From assembly GCA_021850555.1 (NCBI GenBank), contig JAJZLX010000444.1, positions 1-5,202 on the forward strand: a stretch of DNA of 5,202 nucleotides, given 5' to 3'. Positions 1 to 5,202 of this stretch are shown here, one piece after another (position 1 is the stretch's first letter; every line of letters begins with the position of its first letter). Origin of the DNA: Pseudomonadota bacterium (GTDB lineage Bacteria > Pseudomonadota > Gammaproteobacteria > Steroidobacterales > Steroidobacteraceae). The translations under genes and the position numbers were made by a program. A model generated the notes under the pieces. That model was not told where the DNA came from. It made no database searches and saw only the letters and a list, made by a program, of their open reading frames with translations.

Positions 1-122
1 GTGCACAGATCGCGCAGGAAGGCACGCATCTCGCCCACGTCGCGCATGGCCAGCAGCGCGCGGCACAGACCCTCCTCGGCCAGGGCACGCGGCTGCAGCG
101 GTTCCAGCGAACGCCTCTTCAT
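1..122 (-). CDS. trpR: TrpR/YerC-family transcriptional repressor, N-terminal 40 residues (partial, runs off the left edge)
   Basis: Reading leftward from the ATG at 122 gives MKRRSLEPLQPRALAEE, then a helix with CRALLAMRDVGEMRAF and the ending FLRDLC followed by a certain Thr (codon ACN). The F-[FL]-R-D-L-C-T signature just before the first conserved turn is typical of TrpR/YerC/YecD-family proteins, small all-helical DNA-binding dimers of about 90-105 residues. The helix-turn-helix itself lies beyond the window, so tryptophan binding cannot be judged. A second in-frame ATG at 134 would add only MRAT. I prefer 122 because the minus strand has a GAGAG purine run a few bases upstream, and because the start at 134 abuts the operator-like dyad. 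That trp-operator-like dyad (135-152) supports the family call and suggests negative autoregulation. The gene is divergent from the large helicase gene. True TrpR versus the YerC subgroup is undecided. Confidence 0.82.
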   Translation of the reverse strand, partial: MKRRSLEPLQPRALAEEGLCRALLAMRDVGEMRAFLRDLC

Positions 123-134
123 GGTTGCTCTCAT

Positions 135-152
135 GTACTAACGCATTAGTAC
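135..152. promoter_or_regulatory. trp-operator-like dyad upstream of the TrpR-family gene
   Basis: The site reads GTACTAACGCATTAGTAC: perfect 7-bp arms GTACTAA and TTAGTAC around a CGCA core. From recall the classical trp operator consensus is GTACTAGTTAACTAGTAC, also 18 bp, so both outer GTACTA/TAGTAC half-sites match exactly. Symmetry continues outward after one mismatch (TCA at 131-133 with TGA at 154-156). It lies 12 bp upstream of the preferred TrpR start and just downstream of the predicted -10 box, where bound repressor would block initiation or clearance. Autoregulation is inferred. Confidence 0.75.
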
Positions 153-155
153 GTG

Positions 156-184
156 ATGCTAGCCGATGGAAGGGCGGGCCGCAA
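156..184 (-). promoter_or_regulatory. predicted promoter of the TrpR-family gene
   Basis: On the minus strand TTGCGG (184-179) is followed after exactly 17 bp by TAGCAT (161-156). The -10 matches TATAAT at four positions, including the important T1, A2 and T6; the -35 keeps the TTG. The expected start point (about 149) falls inside the operator-like dyad, which is the geometry of an autorepressed promoter. An alternative -10, TACTAA, lies inside the dyad but lacks a good -35. Confidence 0.45.
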
Positions 185-383
185 GGCGGAGGGAGGTACT
201 GGGTCGAGCAACCCATGCGCGCCGCCGACCGCGGGCGCCGTCGGGACACGGCGCATGTGGGCGCGCGGGCCGTGTGCGATACGCACTCGGGTCCGGGGCG
301 ATAAAAGATCACCCAGCATTTTGCGTGATGTACACGACCACGCCGGGCTGGCAACGCATGGATGACCGCAGTCCAAAGGGCTG

Positions 384-404
384 ATCGGACGGGGATTTCC
401 CGAT
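384..404. promoter_or_regulatory. inverted repeat ATCGG-N11-CCGAT abutting the -35 box
   Basis: A 21-bp spaced dyad with 5-bp arms ends on the first base of the TTGACA box. The arms resemble those of the second 21-bp dyad at 431-451. Short arms can occur by chance, so an operator role is only an inference. Confidence 0.25.
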
Positions 405-432
405 TGACACTGCACTGGAAGACGCTGAACAT
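404..432 (+). promoter_or_regulatory. candidate promoter of the helicase-nuclease gene
   Basis: A perfect TTGACA (404-409) is followed after 17 bp by GAACAT (427-432), which keeps only A2, A5 and T6 of a -10 box. Transcription would start near 439, leaving a leader of about 70 nt. A more AT-rich TATATC (460-465) is a rival -10 but has no good -35 at the right distance. A consensus -35 with a poor -10 may mean low or activator-dependent expression. Confidence 0.4.
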
Positions 433-451
433 CCGGCGATATCCTCCGGAT
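431..451. promoter_or_regulatory. inverted repeat ATCCGG-N9-CCGGAT at the -10/start region
   Basis: Perfect 6-bp arms span 21 bp and overlap the end of the predicted -10 box and the expected start point, a typical repressor position. It is nested inside a wider inverted repeat, CTGAACA (425-431) with TGTTCAG (467-473). No dedicated regulator is encoded next to the gene, apart from the degraded HTH frame downstream of it. Confidence 0.3.
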
Positions 452-510
452 TCGGGGTCTATATCTTGTTCAGGCGCCTCGCGATGTAGGAAACCCGAGG
501 CTGGCGCTCG

Positions 511-3500
511 ATGACAGAACCTCAATCCATAGACTTGAATCCGGAGATTCGCCGCATCGTCGATGCCGCGTGCGGTGTATGGACCCGTCGGCTCATCGAC
601 CACTCGCGAGCGAACTCCCTCCTCTTTTACCGCGACCTCAAGGTCGGTACTCTCGACTTGACTGCGGAGACGGAGGCTGTGGGCCGTCTGCTGGCAGGCG
701 GCAAACTGACAGTTGAGTCGCTGGTCTCGGCAGGCCGGTATGCGGAGAGCCCTGACCCCGTCGTACGTACCAGGGCCGAAGCCGAGGCGCGCCAGAAGGT
801 ACGAAGCGCGCTCGTAGCGCTCCAGCGCAAGGCGTTGAGCAACCTCGAGGAGAAAGGTATCGAGACGCTCCACTTGGCAATGGGGGTGGCTACATGGCCC
901 GTCGCCGATGGTGGGCGGCCGTACGATGCGCCCGTGCTGTTGCTGCCGGCCCGCATCGTGGCGCGCGGCCGGGCGGGCGACGACCTGCGACTCGCAGTCG
1001 CGGGCGAACCGCAAGTAAACCCGGTGCTGCTGTATGTGCTCGAGGAGAATTACGCGATCCGTATCAATGCGTCCGCGATGCTGAGCGAGTGCGGCGGTGA
1101 GGACGAATCGGGACAGTGGCGCATCGACCCAGAGGGCGTGTTCGCGCGCATCGAGCGCGCGGCCACGACCGTACCGGGCTTCAAGGTGACGCGGCGCGTG
1201 ATCCTGGCCAACTTTCAGTTCGCGAAGATGGCCATGGTCGAGGATCTGAAAAGGAACGGGGACACCATATCTTCGAGCGCCATCGTTGCGGCCGTTGCCG
1301 GCCATTCGGTCTCACGACAGAAGCTGGCCCAGGCGGTGATCGACATCGAGCCCGCCCAGCTCGATGAGCGCCCCGCGTCCGACGACTACCTCGTGCTCGA
1401 TGCGGACTCCACGCAGCACCGCGCCATTGTGCTTGTCGTCAAAGGGCAGAACGGCGTCGTGCAGGGGCCGCCGGGAACTGGCAAGAGCCAGACGATCTCG
1501 AACCTCATCGCGCAGAGCGTGGCCGAGGGGCGCCGCGTGCTCTTCGTCGCAGAGAAGCGCGCGGCACTGGATGCGGTCATCAAGCGGCTGACCCATCCGG
1601 ATGTGGGGCTCGGTCATCTGGTGCTCGATCTGCACGGCGCGTCCGTGTCGCGGAAGGAGGTGATGGCGCGGCTTGCGCACGCATTGGAGCAGATACGTAA
1701 TGCGCTGCCCGCTGACGGTGTCGAGGCGGTCCACCAGGAATTCGAGGCTCGGCGCAAGCAGCTGAACGAACACGCACGTCGGGTGAACCAGATTCGCCAA
1801 CCGACCTGCCTTTCCGTGAACCAGATGGTCGGCAGACTGCTCCGCCTGCCGGCAGCGGCGAGATCCGCGCTGCGGCTCCGCGGCGAGACGCTGGCCGCAC
1901 TCACGGCCGAGCGTGCGGACGAAGTGAAGCAGTGCATCCTCGAGGGCGCTGCGAACCCGACTCTGCTCCTCGGCAAAGACCCGTCGCCGTGGAACAACGC
2001 AAACATCACCGACGGCCACCGTGCCCAGCCGGCGCTCGATCTGGCGATGAGAGCGGCTTCAGATCTCTGGTCTCAGTTCGAACGCCTGCTCGGACAGGCG
2101 GTGCAGCGCCTTGGCGTGCGGCCCCCGGGGAGCCTAGATGACGCCGCTACGCTCCTCGCCCTGCTGCGTGACGTGCGCCACATCCGCGAACAGTACAAGG
2201 CCGAGATATTCTCCGCGCGTCCTGGCGAACTAGCTCGTGCACTTGAGCCCACGACCGGCGGTCGTTTCGCGCGCGCGTGGGCATTCGTCACCAACGCCGT
2301 GTACCGCGCCGCGCGCAAGCGCCTTATCGCGCTCCGGAACACGCCGGCACGGGCCGCAATCTTGCGGGAGGAAGCGCTCGCCGCCGAGGACGTGCTCTGT
2401 CGCTGGGGCGCACTCGGTGCAGCCTCAGAGGTGCCGGTCGAGACGAACGGTGAAGCTCAGCTCGCGGCTGCGTTCGCCGCGTTGAGCGAAGCAACTGAAG
2501 CGCTCAGTACGATGACCGAAGGCGGCCGCTTCGGGGGGATGCCCCTCATGGCAACGGGATCGCGCCTGCGGGCGCTGGCCGGCGACCAAAGGACACCCTA
2601 CCGGTTGCCGGGCATCCACGCTGTCCGCTCGCGCCTTCGGGCGACAGGTCTTGCCCGCTTTGTCGATGAACTCCGTGAGCAGAGCGTCGCTCCCGAGCAC
2701 TGGGCAGTCCGGTTCGAGTACATGTGGCTCTACTCTACGCTCGAGCAGGTGCTGGCGACTGACCCTGGTCTCGCCTCATTTAACGGCCGCACCCACGAGC
2801 AGATCGTCGCCGAATTCATCCGGCTCGACCGCGAGCGGGTTCGGCTCGCTGCTGCGCGCGTGCGCAGGCTCCACGCCGAGCGCGCAATCGAGGCGATGAA
2901 TCGGCACTTCGACCAGGCGAATCTGGTCCGGACTGAGGCGAGCAAGAAATCGCGTCACATTCCGGTGCGCGAACTGCTGGCTCGCGCGCCTGACGTGCTG
3001 ACGCGGATTGCCCCCTGCTGGGTCGCGAGCCCGCTCTCGGTCAGCCAGTTGCTGGACGGCAGCAAGCGTCATTTCGACATCGTCGTCTTCGACGAGGCGA
3101 GCCAGATCCTTCAAGAAGAAGCGATCCCCGCGCTCTACCGCGCAGAACAGGTTGTCGTAGCTGGTGACCGGCACCAATTGCCGCCAACGACGTTCTTTGC
3201 AACGGCTGTCGAAGGTGAGGACGAAATCATCGATGACGGCGATGAGGCGCGCGACGCACTCGCGACGGCGACGGCGTCAATTGGCGGGTTCGAGAGTCTG
3301 CTCGGTACGCTCGAAGCCTTCCTCCCGAACTGGCTCCTGGAATGGCATTACCGTAGCGAGGACGAGCGGCTCATCACATTCAGCAATACGCACATCTACA
3401 CAGGCCGGCTCGTGACCTTTCCGAGCGCTCGAGGCCACGAGGCGATCCGGCACATTCTCGTACCACATGATCCTGCGCTGGGCGGCCAGGAGGAGAGCGC

Positions 3501-4653
3501 GTCGCACGAGGTCGAGGAAGTCGTGCGCCAGGTGTTGCTCCACGCGGAAACCCGATCCCACGAATCGCTTGGGGTTATCACCATGGGCATCAAGCACGCG
3601 AACCGCCTACAGGCAGCGCTGGATCGCGCCCTCGATGTTCGGCCAGAGCTCTCCGACTTCTTCTCGCTGGACCGGGAAGAGCGTTTCTTCGTCAAGAACC
3701 TCGAGACTGTGCAGGGCGATGAGCGTGACGCCATCATCCTGTCCATCGGCTACGGCAAGGCCGCGAACGGCGACTTGCCGCACCGCTTTGGCCCGCTCAC
3801 CCAGGACGTGGGTTACCGTCGCCTGAACGTGGCCATCACGCGAGCGAAGCGCCGGATGTGTGTCATCAGTTCATTCTCACACGATGAGATTGACCTGAAC
3901 CGCTCCGGGAGTCGGGGCGTGCAACTGCTCAAGGCGTATCTGGAGTACGCGGCCAGCGGAGGTAGGCGGCTTCCGGAAGAAGAGCACGCGGGAGACGTTG
4001 GCCTCAATGCGTTTGAGGCCGATGTTCACGACGCGCTGGAGGCGCGTGGCGTCAGGACACGACCGCAGTTCGGCGCCTCCCGCTATCGCATCGATCTGGT
4101 CGCAATGCATCCGGAGAAGCCAGGTCGGCCGGTCCTCGCGATCGAATGCGATGGGGCGTCGTACCATTCGAGCGCGACGGCCCGGGACCGGGATCGGCTT
4201 CGGCAAGCCCATCTCCAGCGGCTGGGCTGGCGCTTCCACCGCATCTGGTCGACGGACTGGTTCTACGGCCGAGAGCAAGAGACGCAGCGCGCGGTTTCCG
4301 CGTATGAGGAGGCGGTGCGCATGGCCGACTTGCTGGATGCCGACACTGCGCCTTCGGCGAATCCTGACGGCGTGGAACCCGCGACTCAGGTGCCGCAGCA
4401 GCCGATCGCGCGGCAGCGCGGGTCACGGCCGCTCGTCCCGGTTCGCGAAACGATCGACCAGTACACCGACCGGGAGCTTCGGCAGATTGCCGAGTGGATC
4501 CAGTCCGACGGCCTGCTTCGCACCGACGAGGAGCTCATCCGCGACGTCTTCGAGGTACTACCATTCCAACGGCTCGGTGGCCGGATCCGAGGACGTCTCC
4601 AGAATATGGCTCAGAGCGTACGCCGGAGGCAGAGGCGTGATTCACTCTCGTAA
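511..4653 (+). CDS. DUF4011-type SF1 (UPF1-like) helicase fused to a Vsr-like PD-(D/E)xK nuclease; candidate antiphage protein
   Basis: A single 1380-residue protein. An in-frame TAG at 487-489 and the lack of any other start before 511 fix the ATG; GAGG (497-500) is the ribosome binding site. Residues about 14-250 resemble DUF4011 (W24, then RRLIDHSRANSLLFYRD at 26-42; the NP and F-x-F-x-K-M blocks follow). Helicase motifs are complete: Q302 region, Walker A GPPGTGKS (319-326), Ia (342-360), Walker B DEAS (861-864), motif III GDRHQLPPT (885-893), HYRS (946-949), VQGDERD (1067-1073) and NVAITRAKRR (1106-1115). A mostly helical insertion fills about 361-850, and an acidic loop lies at 901-914. 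The nuclease spans about 1168-1254: E1169, D1195, the E1212-C-D1214-G motif, H1219, and RIWSTDWF (1244-1251), as in MTES_1575/Vsr-like enzymes. A Pro/Ala/Gln-rich linker leads to a helical tail (about 1313-1372, LLRTDEEL). Predicted to be cytosolic, translocating on nucleic acid and cutting it. A defence role is inferred from the architecture. Confidence 0.95.
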   Translation: MTEPQSIDLNPEIRRIVDAACGVWTRRLIDHSRANSLLFYRDLKVGTLDLTAETEAVGRLLAGGKLTVESLVSAGRYAESPDPVVRTRAEAEARQKVRSALVALQRKALSNLEEKGIETLHLAMGVATWPVADGGRPYDAPVLLLPARIVARGRAGDDLRLAVAGEPQVNPVLLYVLEENYAIRINASAMLSECGGEDESGQWRIDPEGVFARIERAATTVPGFKVTRRVILANFQFAKMAMVEDLKRNGDTISSSAIVAAVAGHSVSRQKLAQAVIDIEPAQLDERPASDDYLVLDADSTQHRAIVLVVKGQNGVVQGPPGTGKSQTISNLIAQSVAEGRRVLFVAEKRAALDAVIKRLTHPDVGLGHLVLDLHGASVSRKEVMARLAHALEQIRNALPADGVEAVHQEFEARRKQLNEHARRVNQIRQPTCLSVNQMVGRLLRLPAAARSALRLRGETLAALTAERADEVKQCILEGAANPTLLLGKDPSPWNNANITDGHRAQPALDLAMRAASDLWSQFERLLGQAVQRLGVRPPGSLDDAATLLALLRDVRHIREQYKAEIFSARPGELARALEPTTGGRFARAWAFVTNAVYRAARKRLIALRNTPARAAILREEALAAEDVLCRWGALGAASEVPVETNGEAQLAAAFAALSEATEALSTMTEGGRFGGMPLMATGSRLRALAGDQRTPYRLPGIHAVRSRLRATGLARFVDELREQSVAPEHWAVRFEYMWLYSTLEQVLATDPGLASFNGRTHEQIVAEFIRLDRERVRLAAARVRRLHAERAIEAMNRHFDQANLVRTEASKKSRHIPVRELLARAPDVLTRIAPCWVASPLSVSQLLDGSKRHFDIVVFDEASQILQEEAIPALYRAEQVVVAGDRHQLPPTTFFATAVEGEDEIIDDGDEARDALATATASIGGFESLLGTLEAFLPNWLLEWHYRSEDERLITFSNTHIYTGRLVTFPSARGHEAIRHILVPHDPALGGQEESASHEVEEVVRQVLLHAETRSHESLGVITMGIKHANRLQAALDRALDVRPELSDFFSLDREERFFVKNLETVQGDERDAIILSIGYGKAANGDLPHRFGPLTQDVGYRRLNVAITRAKRRMCVISSFSHDEIDLNRSGSRGVQLLKAYLEYAASGGRRLPEEEHAGDVGLNAFEADVHDALEARGVRTRPQFGASRYRIDLVAMHPEKPGRPVLAIECDGASYHSSATARDRDRLRQAHLQRLGWRFHRIWSTDWFYGREQETQRAVSAYEEAVRMADLLDADTAPSANPDGVEPATQVPQQPIARQRGSRPLVPVRETIDQYTDRELRQIAEWIQSDGLLRTDEELIRDVFEVLPFQRLGGRIRGRLQNMAQSVRRRQRRDSLS

Positions 4654-4862
4654 TCGGTGTCGCTTTATCCAGGCGGCGCCTAACGGCAGCCCGTTGGCCC
4701 AGCGTGCCGACAAAGCCTCGCACGCCAAAGCGACGACGTGCGGAATGGGGCGACTGCCGGTGCGGTAATGGGCCATCGTGCGGCGGCTCAGGCCGAGCGC
4801 GTCGGCGGCAGTATTCAGGGACAGATCGTGCTGGCCACGCGGATCAGGGGCGGCTTGCTCAT
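4642..4862 (-). pseudogene. small helix-turn-helix (XRE-like) protein, probably frameshifted near its start
   Basis: A leftward frame ending in TGA at 4644-4642 encodes LSLNTAADALGLSRRTMAHY, then RTGSRPIPHVVALACEAL. This is a clear helix-turn-helix followed by the GxRPIP turn of small XRE-like/plasmid-repressor-like DNA-binding proteins. The best translation start, ATG at 4862 preceded 8 nt upstream by a perfect AAGGAG, is in a different frame and stops after 15 codons (MSKPPLIRVASTICP). Joining the two frames near 4825-4840 would give a normal protein of about 70 residues, so a small indel (real or an assembly error) is the simplest explanation. The alternative is an uninterrupted 84-residue frame from GTG at 4896, but that start lies inside a palindromic repeat with only a G-rich run before it. 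The 3' end overlaps the helicase gene by 12 bp tail to tail. Target and partner are unknown. Confidence 0.55.
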
Positions 4863-4870
4863 CGCACGAT

Positions 4871-4876
4871 CTCCTT
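4871..4876 (-). promoter_or_regulatory. strong Shine-Dalgarno (AAGGAG) for the HTH gene start
   Basis: The minus strand reads AAGGAG, then 8 nt, then ATG AGC AAG. It marks 4862 as the ancestral start and is the main evidence that the HTH frame, which has no start downstream of this site, has been frameshifted. Confidence 0.6.
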
Positions 4877-4907
4877 CCACGTTGAGTGACGCCCACCCCC
4901 CACCCTG

Positions 4908-4939
4908 CCCTCTCCCCCTAAGTGCGCTTGGGGAGAGGG
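4908..4939. repeat. hairpin 1 of the palindromic repeat
   Basis: A perfect 10-bp stem CCCTCTCCCC/GGGGAGAGGG, extended by AAG/CTT (4920-4922 with 4927-4929) past a 2-nt bulge, closing on a TGCG tetraloop. It is very stable on either strand. Confidence 0.75.
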
Positions 4940-4974
4940 AATTACGCACATGTCGCAACGTGCCTGCTTGAAGC

Positions 4975-5003
4975 CCCTCTCCTGGCTCTGCCGGGGGAGA
5001 GGG
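4975..5003. repeat. hairpin 2 of the palindromic repeat
   Basis: An 8-bp stem CCCTCTCC/GGAGAGGG with an inner GGC-TCT-GCC mini-stem (4984-4992). The outer AGC/GCT continues the stem if one C is bulged. It repeats the core of hairpin 1 at a distance of about 67 bp. Confidence 0.7.
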
Positions 5004-5021
5004 CTGGGTGAGGGGGCGAGG

Positions 5022-5047
5022 GCTACGAAGTACGGCGCCCGTGTAGC
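5022..5047. other. bulged hairpin downstream of the lyase-like gene
   Basis: GCTAC (5022-5026) pairs with GTAGC (5043-5047), and ACGG (5032-5035) with CCGT (5039-5042) around a CGC loop, leaving a 5-nt bulge on one side. It starts 26 bp past the stop codon of the leftward lyase-like gene, so it may protect or end that transcript. There is no U-run, so it is not a canonical terminator. Confidence 0.35.
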
Positions 5048-5072
5048 GCCGGCCCCGCACCCCAGTCCTGTC

Positions 5073-5202
5073 TCAACTCCCCAACCCCCGCCCTACCAGC
5101 GCCACCATCCGCGCGATGTCGCCATCCATGGCGCGATCGCGCGGCATGAAGGCGACTTCGCGGCGGATGGCTTCTAGCGCGCGGGCGACGGCGGCGCCGG
5201 GG
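5073..5202 (-). CDS. C-terminal 42 residues of a possible histidine/aromatic amino acid ammonia-lyase-like protein (partial)
   Basis: The frame enters from the right edge and ends at TGA (5075-5073). Its visible residues begin PGAAVARALEAIRREVAFMP, continue RDRAMDGDIARM and end GLGS. The pattern of a helix with AL-x-AIR, then V-x-F, then DR, then a D-I helix resembles the last helices of histidine/aromatic amino acid ammonia-lyases (xxLRxxVPFxxxDRxxxxDI). Those enzymes carry an MIO active site far upstream, which is outside the window, so the call rests only on the tail and is tentative. The codon pattern is strongly GC-rich at third positions, as expected for a real gene here. It is transcribed leftward, the same way as the HTH frame about 200 bp downstream. 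Confidence 0.5.
   Translation of the reverse strand, partial: PGAAVARALEAIRREVAFMPRDRAMDGDIARMVALVGRGLGS

Larger units (their letters stand above)
123..510. other. 388-bp divergent intergenic region
   Basis: No convincing gene was found between the two divergent starts. The short open frames here are GC-rich readings with no recognisable domain and no good ribosome binding site. The left part (to about 300) is very GC-rich, with small GC hairpins such as TGGGT/ACCCA (200-204 and 211-215) that have no T-tract. The right part (about 300-480) is visibly less GC-rich and holds the candidate promoter and dyads of the helicase gene. The composition change around 300 could mark one edge of the inserted material, but no direct repeat was found. 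Confidence 0.6.
4896..5015. repeat. nested palindromic intergenic repeat (REP-like doublet)
   Basis: The element has four arms: CCCTCTCCCC (4908-4917), GGGGAGAGGG (4930-4939), CCCTCTCC (4975-4982) and GGAGAGGG (4996-5003). Neighbouring arms form two hairpins, and the outermost arms also pair over a longer range (4901-4918 with 4993-5010, 17 of 18 positions). Such C/G-rich CCCTCTCC-type palindromes are common between genes in xanthomonads and other proteobacteria, from recall. It lies between the lyase-like gene and the HTH frame, where it could stabilise mRNA ends or stop transcription, but there is no T-tract for a standard terminator. Confidence 0.7.

Noticed and set aside
146..415. 89-codon leftward open frame and overlapping rightward frames in the intergenic region
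   Set aside because: No recognisable domain, no ribosome binding site, low-complexity GC-driven composition; the leftward frame runs through the trp-operator-like dyad and promoter.
586..606. HEPN-like R-x4-H in RRLIDH (residues 26-31)
   Set aside because: The segment fits the conserved DUF4011 block (W-x-RRL-x-D-x-SRxNxLL) rather than a HEPN catalytic helix, so RNase activity is not supported.
1312..2019. 235-codon leftward open frame antisense to the helicase gene
   Set aside because: It lies wholly within the well-supported helicase frame. Long antisense frames are expected in GC-rich DNA, and the protein is His/Arg-rich with no domain.
4682..4695. AACGG-CAGC-CCGTT hairpin after the helicase stop as a terminator
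   Set aside because: Only a 5-bp stem, no T-tract on either strand, and it lies within the HTH coding frame.
3998..4768. 256-codon rightward open frame overlapping the nuclease region in another frame
   Set aside because: It covers the same bases as the intact nuclease with its catalytic motifs; the alternative product is Arg/Ser-rich and featureless.
4815..4862. Programmed frameshifting at CCC-TGA in the HTH gene
   Set aside because: A +1 slip at CCC-TGA leads into a frame that is not the HTH frame. The needed -1 shift lacks a proper X-XXY-YYZ slippery heptamer, so an ordinary indel is more likely.
5043..5060. GTAGCGCCGG as a Stenotrophomonas-type GTAG REP
   Set aside because: The tetranucleotide and first arm are present, but the matching CCGGC arm that would close the REP hairpin is missing.
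1..5202. CRISPR array, tRNA, rRNA, integrase or transposase
   Set aside because: No regular direct repeats with spacers, no cloverleaf or rRNA-like sequence, and no recombinase motifs were found on either strand.

Overview
This looks like a chromosomal segment of a GC-rich gammaproteobacterium, probably Xanthomonadaceae/Lysobacteraceae or a close relative. The basis is the style of the TrpR-family N-terminus at the left edge, the overall GC richness, and a CCCTCTCC/GGAGAGGG palindromic intergenic repeat of a kind common in that group. The assignment is an inference from recall, not a database match.

Left edge (1-184): the first 40 codons of a leftward TrpR/YerC-family repressor, cut by the window edge. 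Just upstream of its start is an 18-bp dyad (135-152) almost identical in layout to the classical trp operator. It sits immediately downstream of a plausible leftward promoter, which suggests autoregulation. The rest of the gap to 510 has no convincing gene. Its right part is less GC-rich and carries a consensus -35 box with a weak -10, plus small inverted repeats, presumably the control region of the large gene.

Centre (511-4653): one very large rightward gene encodes a 1380-residue protein. It has a DUF4011-type N-terminal region, a complete set of UPF1-like superfamily 1 helicase motifs split by an insertion of about 490 residues, a Vsr-like (MTES_1575-type) PD-(D/E)xK nuclease, and a small helical C-terminal domain. 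All key motifs are intact. It stands alone with no operon partner, and is best read as a single-protein nucleic-acid-targeting defence candidate, reminiscent of DUF4011/HEPN-helicase-Vsr antiphage proteins. No activity can be proven from sequence.

Right side (4642-5202): a short leftward helix-turn-helix reading frame overlaps the end of the helicase gene tail to tail by 12 bp. Its obvious ribosome binding site and ATG are in a different frame from the HTH domain, so it is probably frameshifted. A nested palindromic repeat (about 4896-5015) and a bulged hairpin (5022-5047) follow. Last comes the C-terminal 42 codons of another leftward gene, tentatively a histidine/aromatic amino acid ammonia-lyase-like protein.

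The flanking genes look like ordinary chromosomal genes on the minus strand, with the plus-strand helicase-nuclease gene as an isolated insert between them. This is the usual arrangement for a single-gene accessory or defence cargo. No integrase, transposase, tRNA, CRISPR array or clear attachment site is visible here.
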